Both the position numbers and the translations under genes were made by a program. Shown one piece after another: positions 26,784 through 34,980 of a stretch of 64,000 nucleotides of DNA. Source of the DNA: Streptomyces sp. HUAS 15-9 (lineage in GTDB: Bacteria; Actinomycetota; Actinomycetes; Streptomycetales; Streptomycetaceae); assembly GCF_025642155.1 (NCBI RefSeq), contig NZ_CP106798.1, forward strand, positions 1,364,001-1,428,000, written 5' to 3'. The notes under the pieces are model-generated. The model did no database searches. It was given only the letters and a program-made list of their open reading frames with translations, and had not been told where the DNA came from. Position 1 is the first letter of the stretch, and every line of letters starts with the position of its first letter.

Positions 26784-27935
26784 TCAGTCGCGCCGGGCCA
26801 CGAGGCGGTAGGCGTTGGACAGCCCCGGACGGTGCGAGAGGGGCCGTACCGCGAACCGGTCGAGGAGCGTGCCGAGGACGAGAGCGGGCACCCCCGCGAG
26901 GACCACGGCGGTGCGCAGCCCGCGCCGGACCGCGCCCGGCGACCGCGCCAGCCACGGCGCGTCCTCGCGCGGGGCACTGTGGTCCAGGGCCAGCCAGACC
27001 GCCGCGAGCAGGTCCACCGGGTCGTGCGGCTCCGCGTGCTGCTCCGCGACCACCGTGAATCCCAGGTCGGTCAGGCGGCGGCGCAGATTGGCGACGGGCA
27101 CGAAGTGCAGGTGCTGCGGCTGGAGCCAGGGCAGCCACCAGCGGCCCAGGAGACGGGCGTAGCGGCTCTGAGGGTCCGGGACCTCGATGAGCAGATGGCC
27201 GCCCGGCCGTACGACCTCGTGCGCGGCCCGCAGTTCGCGGTCGGGGTCGGTGCTGTGCTCCAGGTAGTGGAACATGCTGACCACGTCGTAGCGGGCGGTG
27301 AGTCCCTCGGCGAGCTCCGGGAAGGAGCCGCGGTGGCCGTGCTCCACCCTTCCCTCGCGTTCGGCGAGCTCGACACCGTCCGTGAAGTCCAGGCCGTCGA
27401 AGACCGTGCCGGGCAGCACCTCGCGGGCGCCCTCGCAGAAGTGGCCGTGGCCGGTGCCGACGTCCAGCCAGTTCTTCGGGGTGGGGTCGTGCGGCAGCAT
27501 GGATTCGGCACGGCCGCGGTACATCTTGGTCCGCCCGCCGAAGGTGCCGCTCATCTTCTGCTCGCCGAGGCCGTCGTAGAAGTCGCGGTAGTAGAACTCC
27601 AGACCGGCCTCGTTCAGCCGCGGGTTCTGGAAGGTGTGCCCGCAGTCCCCGCACCGGTCGAGCTCGAAGCGGCCCGGCTTGTGCTGGAGCAGATCGGTGG
27701 TGCGCAGCCGGGTGGTCAGCCGCTCCGAACCGCACCAGGGGCAACTGGTGCGTCGCGGCTCGAAGAACCGGGCCACGCCGTCGGCCAGATCGGCCTGGTA
27801 GGCGGGGCGCAGGGCGGCGATGCGTGCGGTGCGGTCGAGGGCGGACTTTGTTTCGTCCATGGGTTCCGGGTCGCCCACGGATTCGGCTGCGTCCACGGGC
27901 TCGCTCCCGCCGTTCGACTGTGTCTTGTCACTCAT
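26784..27935 (-). CDS. Class I SAM-dependent methyltransferase with N-terminal zinc ribbon
   Basis: 383 residues, last gene of the PKS operon. The N-terminal region has two CxxC pairs (CPWCGS and CGDCGH) forming a zinc ribbon, then a Rossmann methyltransferase: motif I LDVGTGHGHFCEG, HYLEHSTDP and RPGGHLLIEVPDP. A hydrophobic stretch near residue 350 may contact the membrane. This layout is known from methyltransferases of polysaccharide and lipid-glycan pathways, so O-methylation of the sugar or lipid product is likely. The start overlaps the glycosyltransferase stop by 4 nt. Confidence 0.88.
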   Translation of the reverse strand: MSDKTQSNGGSEPVDAAESVGDPEPMDETKSALDRTARIAALRPAYQADLADGVARFFEPRRTSCPWCGSERLTTRLRTTDLLQHKPGRFELDRCGDCGHTFQNPRLNEAGLEFYYRDFYDGLGEQKMSGTFGGRTKMYRGRAESMLPHDPTPKNWLDVGTGHGHFCEGAREVLPGTVFDGLDFTDGVELAEREGRVEHGHRGSFPELAEGLTARYDVVSMFHYLEHSTDPDRELRAAHEVVRPGGHLLIEVPDPQSRYARLLGRWWLPWLQPQHLHFVPVANLRRRLTDLGFTVVAEQHAEPHDPVDLLAAVWLALDHSAPREDAPWLARSPGAVRRGLRTAVVLAGVPALVLGTLLDRFAVRPLSHRPGLSNAYRLVARRD

Positions 27936-29131
27936 CGCGTCTCCGCTCGTGGCTGTCGGTCGTGCCGTCGGCCTGTCCCGAGCCGTTCGAGGTGGGTCGC
28001 CGCCGCGTGGGCGCCGCCCGCGGTGCGGAACGCCGTGCGCAGGCGGGCGGCAGCCTCGCGGTGGGCGGGTTCGTGCAGGACGGTGTCGAGGGCCGCGCCC
28101 AGCCTGGGCTCGGTGACCCGGCCGAACCTCACCCTGATGCCGGCTCCCGCCTCGACCACCTGCGCGGCCACCACGGGCTGGTCGTCGCGGATGGGGGCGA
28201 CGACCAGCGGAACCCCGTGCCAGAGGGCCTCGCAGACCGTGTTGTGCCCGGAGTGGCAGATCACGGCGTCGACCCTTGCCAGGAGAGGGAGTTGGGGTAC
28301 GGCGGGCAGGATCAGTACGTCCTTGTCGCCGCCGGTCTCGGCCAGGGTGCCGCCCGGATCGACGAGCACCGCCTGTACCCGGTCGGCCCGTTCGCGCAGC
28401 GCGGTCAGGCACTCGGCGAGAAAGCGGCCGCCGGCGTCGGCGTTGGCGGTGCCGAGGGTCACCAGGACCTTGGCCCGGCCCGGGTCCAGCCACTCCCAGG
28501 GGAAACCGGGCTCGGTCGGACGGTCCGCGATCGAGGGGCCGACATAGCGGATCGCCTCCCCCTTCTTGCCCGTGGGGCCGACGAGTTCGGGCGTGCTGAA
28601 GGCGAGGACGAGGTGGGGCGAGAACCGCGGGTCGGCGGTGCCGGAGGGGTCACCGATCCGTCCCCGCAGTTCGGTCAGCCGCTCCCGCAGCCAGGCGGCC
28701 ACCCTCGGCATGCCGTCGTACGCGTCGGTGAACTCGGCCGACGTGGCGGCGGAGGTGGCCCAGGGAAGCCGCAGGCGCTCGGCCACCAGGGCACCGGCGA
28801 AAGCCTGTTGATCGGCGACGACCACGTCCGGCCGAAAGCCGTCCACCGCCGCCCGCACGCCGGGGGCCATCGCGTCGGCGAGCGGCACCAGGTACCCCTC
28901 CCACAGGAACTTCAGCGCCTCCGGTCCACGTAGGTCGGGCGGCCGCTCGACCCCCGTGACGCCGTCGCACGCAAACACGTCGGCGTCCGCTCCCGCGAGT
29001 CGGCGCACCAGATCGGGATCGGCGCACACCCACGCCACCCGGTGCCCGCGCGCGGTGAGTTCGGCCGCGACGCCGACAGCCGGGTTGATGTGCCCGACCA
29101 GGGGCGGCACCACGAACAGGAACCCGCTCAC
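27932..29131 (-). CDS. GT1/MGT-family glycosyltransferase
   Basis: 399 residues with the GT-B fold of macrolide and glycolipid glycosyltransferases. The N terminus MSGFLFVVPPLVGHINPAVG is the acceptor-domain signature; the donor site is the C-terminal HSGHNTVCEALWHGVPLVVA followed by DQPVVAA. It should move a sugar from UDP- or dTDP-sugar to the PKS product. No sugar-biosynthesis genes are in the operon, so a common cellular nucleotide sugar is the likely donor. The GTG start overlaps the hydrolase stop (GTGA). Confidence 0.88.
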   Translation of the reverse strand: MSGFLFVVPPLVGHINPAVGVAAELTARGHRVAWVCADPDLVRRLAGADADVFACDGVTGVERPPDLRGPEALKFLWEGYLVPLADAMAPGVRAAVDGFRPDVVVADQQAFAGALVAERLRLPWATSAATSAEFTDAYDGMPRVAAWLRERLTELRGRIGDPSGTADPRFSPHLVLAFSTPELVGPTGKKGEAIRYVGPSIADRPTEPGFPWEWLDPGRAKVLVTLGTANADAGGRFLAECLTALRERADRVQAVLVDPGGTLAETGGDKDVLILPAVPQLPLLARVDAVICHSGHNTVCEALWHGVPLVVAPIRDDQPVVAAQVVEAGAGIRVRFGRVTEPRLGAALDTVLHEPAHREAAARLRTAFRTAGGAHAAATHLERLGTGRRHDRQPRAETR

Positions 29132-29949
29132 CGGACCTCGGCCCCCACCGGCCGGCCCCCGCTCGCCGCGCGTATCAGCTCCAGGATGTGCCCGCCGACG
29201 GCCTCCGGCGCCTCCACCAGCACCGAGTGCTCGTGCCCCGGCAGTACGACGGAACGAAAGTCCCCGAGCAGCGTCTCCTTCAGGGACACCAGTTCCACCA
29301 GGTCCGAGTCACCGCCGTAGACACCGAGGACCGGGCAGCGCACGGACCTGATCTCGTCCTCGGTCAGCACGCGGCTGGCGGGGATGTCCCGGCCGATGGT
29401 GGTCTCCCGGGCGAGCCGCGCCGCGCCCTTGGCCAGACGCGCCGTGTTGTGACTGCGGTGGGAGGTGATCCAGGCGATCGCGTCGGGCTCGTTGTACGCC
29501 AGCTCGGTCACCACCCGGTCCAGGATGCCGCCCAGTTTCGCCGCCCAGGCCGCCGTCGCCGGCTCGGACTCGATCAGGGTGAGGCTCGCCGTCCGCCCTG
29601 GGTGGCGGGCCGCCCAGCCGAAGGCGATGGTGCCGCCGTAGGAGTTGCCGACGAGGTGCACGGGGCCGGTGACGTCCAGCCGGTCGAGGAGCGCCTCCAG
29701 GTCGTCGATGTTGTGGTCGAGGGTGTAGCCGCTCTGCGGGCGTTCGCTGCGGCCGTGACCGCGCAGGTCGTACATGACCACGTCGATGCCCGCCGCGGCG
29801 AAGGCGGGGGCCACGGTGAAGTAGTAGCTGGCCAGGCTGTCGGTGAGCAGCCCGTGCACGAGCACCGCGGTCGCGACCTTCGGGCGTCCCGCGCGGGGGA
29901 CCATTCTCTGTACGTGCAGCCGGATGTCACCGGTGTCGACGATCGCCAT
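29128..29949 (-). CDS. Alpha/beta-fold hydrolase of the PKS operon
   Basis: 273 residues. The nucleophile elbow is GNSYGG, the acid likely lies in VYGGDSDLVE, and the histidine in GHEHSVL; VLVHGLLTDS forms the oxyanion strand. The PKS proteins have no thioesterase domain, so this enzyme may release the finished chain from the ACP. It starts 3 nt after the ACP stop and overlaps the glycosyltransferase by 4 nt. An epoxide-hydrolase or lactonase role cannot be excluded. Confidence 0.85.
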   Translation of the reverse strand: MAIVDTGDIRLHVQRMVPRAGRPKVATAVLVHGLLTDSLASYYFTVAPAFAAAGIDVVMYDLRGHGRSERPQSGYTLDHNIDDLEALLDRLDVTGPVHLVGNSYGGTIAFGWAARHPGRTASLTLIESEPATAAWAAKLGGILDRVVTELAYNEPDAIAWITSHRSHNTARLAKGAARLARETTIGRDIPASRVLTEDEIRSVRCPVLGVYGGDSDLVELVSLKETLLGDFRSVVLPGHEHSVLVEAPEAVGGHILELIRAASGGRPVGAEVR

Positions 29950-29952
29950 GTG

Positions 29953-30273
29953 TCAGCTCGCCTCCGCGGCCTTCAGGCTCTGCACCACGTGCTCGACGAG
30001 CCTGCCGACGGTGAGCTCGATGATCTCGTCGAAGTCCATACCGGCCAGGAACTCGGCGAAGTTGACCCGGCCTCCGTACCGCTGTTCCAGGAGGCCCGCC
30101 AGGGTCACCAGGTCGATGCTCTCCAGTTCCAGGTCGCGGTTGAACGTGGTGCTCATGCCGATCTCCACGTCGTCCTCGCCGTACTCCTCCAGGAGGATCA
30201 GGAGCATGCTCCTGATGTCGGCGAGCACGGCCTCCTCGTCGGCGGGCTCGGTGGTCGGCTGGATGGGGTTCAT
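29953..30273 (-). CDS. Discrete acyl carrier protein
   Basis: 106 residues. The phosphopantetheine serine is Ser52 in DLELESIDLV, flanked by acidic residues and the four-helix pattern of ACPs. It overlaps the second PKS gene by 4 nt (ATGA). The PPTase domain ending that PKS is well placed to activate this ACP. It may carry the growing chain, the starter, or the finished chain to the hydrolase and glycosyltransferase. Confidence 0.88.
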   Translation of the reverse strand: MNPIQPTTEPADEEAVLADIRSMLLILLEEYGEDDVEIGMSTTFNRDLELESIDLVTLAGLLEQRYGGRVNFAEFLAGMDFDEIIELTVGRLVEHVVQSLKAAEAS

Positions 30274-33200
30274 CGACCGTGCTCCTCTTCGTCCGTTACC
30301 GCTGCTGCCACTTCGTCCGATACCGCCGCTACCGGTGCGGGCAGTGCTTCCGCCCCCTCCACCCCTCCCGTCGTCCAGGCCACGACGTACTCCCGGTCCG
30401 GCAGTGCGGGGGTGTTGCGGACGGATCGGCAGTGCACCGTGTACGCGCGTTCCAGACGGCCCGAGACCAGCAGGCGGCCGCCGTCCGGGGCCGCGTCGAA
30501 CACCGCGAAGTCCCGGGGCCGTCCGCCGAATCCGGTGCCCTCCGCCTTGGCCACCGCCTCCTTCGCCGCCCAGAACCGGGTGAACCACAGCGGCTCGGAG
30601 TCCTCGCCGTCCGCGCACCGGGCGCGCAAGAGCCGGAGTTCGTCGGCGCCCAGGGCGGCGGCGAGGGCCGCCGGGTCGCGTTCGGTGACCTCTTCGATGT
30701 CGATTCCGGGGCCGGGGCCCGGGGTGTGGGGCCGTACGATCGCCACGGCGGCCTCGGCACGGTGCGCGAGGGAGACATCCAGCGGGGGCAGGGTGCGGCC
30801 GTGCTCGCCGGTGACGTACGGGCGGCCCAAGTCGTCGTTGTGGACCCGGAGTTCGGCCGGGAAGACGGGCCCCTCGCCGTGTTCCCACAGCCACCGGCGT
30901 ACCGCGTCCTTGGCGGCGATCCGGCCGAGCAGCCACTGCCGACGGCCGCGCGGAGCCTGCGCGGCGTACTCGGAACGCTCGGCCCCGCCGAGCGAGTTGC
31001 GCATGATCAGCTCGCGCGACGCGAGGTCCGGCCACCGCTCGTGGAGCAACGACCAGTTGCCGGGGGACGGTTCGGAGAGGGTGTTGCGCTCGGGGAAGCG
31101 TTCGACCGGGCGGGTCTCCGGGTCGTTGTCGAAGCGTCGGTCCTGCCAGCCGGTGAGCTGCGCCCACACGCGGCCCGCGACGGTCAGCTCGATGTCCGCC
31201 TCGAGCAGGGTGTCGGTGAGCGAGGTGATCCGCACCAGGCACTCGACCTCCGTGCCCGGAACCGGATCCGGCCCGTAGAAGCGCATGTGCCGCATCTGCA
31301 CGGGGAAGACCACGGTCCGCTCGGTACGGGTCGCCATGATCCAGTAGCCGAGGATCTGACCCACGTTGTCGAGCAGGGCGCCGGGGGCTGCCGGTGTGGT
31401 GATCACCCCGCGTATGTGTTCCTCGCCGATCGCGGTGAGTTCGGTGACGCCCTGGAAGGCCGGGCCGTGGAACATCCAGCGCTCTTCGTAGAGCTGGGCG
31501 GCGGTGTGGTCGGGGGCGCGTTCCGGGCGGGGCGGCTCCGTGCGGGCACGGGGCGGGGTGGGGTGCGTCGCGGCCAGTTCGACGACCGCGCGGGCCGTGG
31601 GGCCGACGGTGACGGTGACCCGGTCCGGGTCTTGGGGGGTCCGCGTGACGGTGACCGGGACGTCGACGGCGGGCGTCGCGGTGAGCCAGCGGTCGAAGCG
31701 TGCCCCGTGCACGGCGACCGCCCGCATGCCGGGGGCGGCCCGTTCCGCCGCGTCCATCATGTGCCGCACGATCGTGGTCGCGGGGACGACGGGCCAGCGG
31801 TCGGCCACGTCCGGCCAGCCGGGGCGCTGCGGGAAGAAGCAGTGGTCGAGGAGGTGGGGCATGGTGTGCGGGGACACGTGGAGGGTGGTCCGCCAGGTGT
31901 CGGGGGTGGTTGGGGGCCGGTGCGGCGCTGCGGGGGATGCCGGGGGTGCGGCCGGAGTGGCGATCACCCCGTTCACAGCCTCGGTGGGCGTCCCGGGCCG
32001 GCCCGCGGTCGGAACGTAGACCCTGCTCGGTGGGCGGTCGGCCGCGCCGATCAGCGCGGCCGCCGTCTCGGCGGTGTCGCGCAGCAGCGCACTCAGCTCG
32101 GCTGCCACGGGGAAGCGTCCGGCCACGGCGTCGAGGGGGGACGAGGTGGCATCGGCTGCGCTGACCCGTGCGGCTGCCGCCGTCGCCGGGGATGCCGTGC
32201 GCAGTTCGGTACGGAGCCCGGCGAGGACCCGGTCGTCGAGGGAGACCAGGGCTCCCCCGAGATCGAGCCGGACGGGTCGGACCGGTCGGCGCTCGGGAAC
32301 ACCGCCACCGGTCGCCTGGGCGCCCGGGGTCGGCAGTGCCGGTGCCACGCTCGCCCCCGCCGTCCACAACGCCGTAGCCACACATCGGAGTTGGGTCAGT
32401 CCCGGGCGGTGCGGTGAGTTGGCCGCGACGGCCAGGTGGTCGCGGTCGCCCAGCGTGTCACCGATGAGAGAGGCGAGCCGGCCGGGGCCGGTCTGCACGA
32501 AGACGCGGTGGCCGGCCCCGTACAGGGCCTCGACGAGCTGCCGGAAGCGGACGGGTTCCAGCAGATGACGGACGAACAGCTCGCGGACCGCGGCCTCCCC
32601 CCTGGGGAAGGGCGCCGCGGTCGTCCCCGACCACACGGGCACGGTCGGCGGATGGATCCGGAACCGGCCCGCCGCCTCCTTGATGGGCGCCAGGTACGGC
32701 TCCAGCATCGGCGTGTGGAACCCGGACCGGAACGGCAGCACCTGGCAGATCACGCCCTGGGCCCGGAAGGACCGTACGAACTCCTCCACCGCCCCGCCCG
32801 GCCCGCACACCATCGACTGGTTCGGGGCGTTGTCGTGGGAGAGCACGATCCCGGCACCCGCCCAGTCCTCACGCAGGGCCGCCCGGACGCGCTCGGCGGA
32901 CGCTCCGACCGCGCCGAAGGTGAGGCCCGGCACGGTCACCGTGTCCGGGTCGAAGTCCGCCATGAACGCGTCGACCTGGTCGCCGGAGTACAGCCCGGCC
33001 ACGGCCATCGCCGTCCACTCGCCGACGCTGTGCCCGGCCACCGCGTCCGGGACGACGCCCATGCGGCGCAGCGCGGCGTCGAGGAGCCGCCCGACGCCGA
33101 CAACACCGAATCCGTGCCGACCCACGTCCGCGACCCGCACCTCCTCGTCGACGGGAACGAGCGCGGCGAGGCCGAAGTGGGCGGCGATGTCGTCGACGCG

Positions 33201-34979
33201 GGGCGCGAAGTCGCCTTCGAGGCCGGGGAAGACGAAGGCGAGTCTGCCGTCCGTGCCGCCGAACAGCGGCCGGGGGCGGAACCACACGTCGTTACGGCCC
33301 TGCCAGGCGCGGCCCTTGGCGACCGCCCGGCGGGCCAGGGCGAGCCGCTTGCCGGTCGGTTCGACGATGCCGAGGCGGGCCGGTCCCGCGTCCGGGTGCG
33401 TGCGTGCGGCGTCGAGCCCGGAGGCGAGGACGGCGGAGTCGTCGGTATCCAGCGCGGCGGCCAGCCGCTCGGGGCTGTCGGCGGCGAGCAGGAGGGCGCG
33501 CTCGGGCTCGGCGACGGCGACCGTGGCTCGTGGCCTCCGGCTCGGCGTGGACCGCGCGGCCGCGCCGGGTGCTTCCTCCAGCACCACATGGGCGTTGATC
33601 CCCCCGAACCCGAAGGCGTTCACCGCCGCCCGCCGTACGGGCTGCTGCGGGCTCGTCTCCCAGGGGACCGCCTTCTCCAGCGGGCGAAAGCGGGTGCCCG
33701 CGAGGGCAGGGTGCGGGGTGTCGCAGTGGAGGGTGGGCAGCAGGGTGCGGTGGTGGAGCGCGAGGGCGGCCTTGACCAGTCCCGCGACTCCGGCGGCCGG
33801 CATGGTGTGGCCGATCATCGACTTCACCGAGCCGATCACCGCACGCTCGTCGCCGTACGCTTCGCCCGGTCCGAACACCGCGGTGAGGGTGGCCAGTTCG
33901 GCCGTGTCCCCGGCAGGTGTCGCGGTGCCGTGCGCCTCCAGGAGGCCGACCGAGCCGGGTGCGGCGGGGTCGAGTCCGGCGGCCTGCCAGGCCTGGCGCA
34001 CGGCGTGTGCCTGACCGCCGGGGTCGGGGTTGACGAGTCCGGCCGTACGGCCGTCGCTGGCCACCCCGGTGCCCCGGATCACCGCGTAGACGCGGTCGCC
34101 GTCGCGCTCGGCGTCCGTGAGGCGCTTCAGTACGACGACGCCGGTGCCCTCGCCGATGAGGATGCCGTCGGCGTCGCGGTGGAAGGGGCGGATGCGCTGG
34201 CTCGGGGAGAGCGCGCGCAGCTGGGAGAAGACGCTCCACAGGGTGATGTCGTGGCAGTGGTGCACTCCCCCGGCCAGCATCAGATCGCAGCGCCCGGAGG
34301 TGAGTTCGCCGACGGCCTGGTCGACGGCGACCAGCGAGGAGGCGCAGGCCGCGTCGACGGTGTAGGCCGGGCCGCGCAGGTCGAGCCGGTTGGCGATCCG
34401 GGACGCGGCGAGGTTGGGGACCAGGCCGATCGCGGACTCGGGGCTCGTCGGCCCCAGACGGTCGGTGAACGCCTCACGCACCCTGACCAGTTGACTCGGT
34501 GTCAGGTCGGGCAGCAGCTCGCCCAGAGTGCGCACGAGCTGGCCCGCGGTGCGGACCCGCTGGTCGAGCCGGACCAGGCCGGGGGTGAGGTAGCCGCCCC
34601 GGCCCAGGACGACCCCGACCCGGTGCCGGTCGGGCAGCCGCTCCCCCGCTCCCGCGTCGGCGAGCGCGGCGGCGGCCACGTTCAGGGCGATCAGCTGGTC
34701 GGGCTCGGTACCGGGCACCGAGGCGGGCATGATGCCGTAGCGGGTGACCTCCACCTCGGCCAGGCCGTCCACGAAACCACCGCGCCGGCAGTACACCCGA
34801 TCGGCGACGGCGGGCCCGGCCGCTGAGCCGGGGCGGTAGTAGTCGGTGTCCCAGCGGCCCTCCGGCACCTCCCCGATCGCGTCCACCCCCTCGCGCAGAT
34901 TGCGCCAGTAGGCGTCGAGGCCGGCGGCGCCCGGCAGCAGCACCGCCATCCCCACGATGGCGACCGCGTCCTGACGCAT
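30270..34979 (-). CDS. Iterative type I PKS subunit, KS-AT-DH-PPTase
   Basis: 1569 residues. KS, residues about 4-430: Cys212 in VDAACASS, EAHGTATPAGD and IGHTMPAAG give a complete Cys-His-His set, so it is not a chain-length-factor. AT, about 570-860: Ser651 in GHSVGEW. After an Ala/Pro-rich linker comes a double-hotdog DH, about 1030-1290 (LLDHCFFP, FHGPAFQGV, LLDNVGQILGYW). The C-terminal Sfp-type PPTase, about 1395-1530, has GIDIEEV and WAAKEAVAK. There is no ACP or thioesterase. It begins 1 nt after the stop of the partner PKS. A fused terminal PPTase recalls enediyne PKSs; the rest resembles PfaB/PfaC-like parts. Confidence 0.88.
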   Translation of the reverse strand: MRQDAVAIVGMAVLLPGAAGLDAYWRNLREGVDAIGEVPEGRWDTDYYRPGSAAGPAVADRVYCRRGGFVDGLAEVEVTRYGIMPASVPGTEPDQLIALNVAAAALADAGAGERLPDRHRVGVVLGRGGYLTPGLVRLDQRVRTAGQLVRTLGELLPDLTPSQLVRVREAFTDRLGPTSPESAIGLVPNLAASRIANRLDLRGPAYTVDAACASSLVAVDQAVGELTSGRCDLMLAGGVHHCHDITLWSVFSQLRALSPSQRIRPFHRDADGILIGEGTGVVVLKRLTDAERDGDRVYAVIRGTGVASDGRTAGLVNPDPGGQAHAVRQAWQAAGLDPAAPGSVGLLEAHGTATPAGDTAELATLTAVFGPGEAYGDERAVIGSVKSMIGHTMPAAGVAGLVKAALALHHRTLLPTLHCDTPHPALAGTRFRPLEKAVPWETSPQQPVRRAAVNAFGFGGINAHVVLEEAPGAAARSTPSRRPRATVAVAEPERALLLAADSPERLAAALDTDDSAVLASGLDAARTHPDAGPARLGIVEPTGKRLALARRAVAKGRAWQGRNDVWFRPRPLFGGTDGRLAFVFPGLEGDFAPRVDDIAAHFGLAALVPVDEEVRVADVGRHGFGVVGVGRLLDAALRRMGVVPDAVAGHSVGEWTAMAVAGLYSGDQVDAFMADFDPDTVTVPGLTFGAVGASAERVRAALREDWAGAGIVLSHDNAPNQSMVCGPGGAVEEFVRSFRAQGVICQVLPFRSGFHTPMLEPYLAPIKEAAGRFRIHPPTVPVWSGTTAAPFPRGEAAVRELFVRHLLEPVRFRQLVEALYGAGHRVFVQTGPGRLASLIGDTLGDRDHLAVAANSPHRPGLTQLRCVATALWTAGASVAPALPTPGAQATGGGVPERRPVRPVRLDLGGALVSLDDRVLAGLRTELRTASPATAAAARVSAADATSSPLDAVAGRFPVAAELSALLRDTAETAAALIGAADRPPSRVYVPTAGRPGTPTEAVNGVIATPAAPPASPAAPHRPPTTPDTWRTTLHVSPHTMPHLLDHCFFPQRPGWPDVADRWPVVPATTIVRHMMDAAERAAPGMRAVAVHGARFDRWLTATPAVDVPVTVTRTPQDPDRVTVTVGPTARAVVELAATHPTPPRARTEPPRPERAPDHTAAQLYEERWMFHGPAFQGVTELTAIGEEHIRGVITTPAAPGALLDNVGQILGYWIMATRTERTVVFPVQMRHMRFYGPDPVPGTEVECLVRITSLTDTLLEADIELTVAGRVWAQLTGWQDRRFDNDPETRPVERFPERNTLSEPSPGNWSLLHERWPDLASRELIMRNSLGGAERSEYAAQAPRGRRQWLLGRIAAKDAVRRWLWEHGEGPVFPAELRVHNDDLGRPYVTGEHGRTLPPLDVSLAHRAEAAVAIVRPHTPGPGPGIDIEEVTERDPAALAAALGADELRLLRARCADGEDSEPLWFTRFWAAKEAVAKAEGTGFGGRPRDFAVFDAAPDGGRLLVSGRLERAYTVHCRSVRNTPALPDREYVVAWTTGGVEGAEALPAPVAAVSDEVAAAVTDEEEHGR

Positions 34980-34980
34980 G

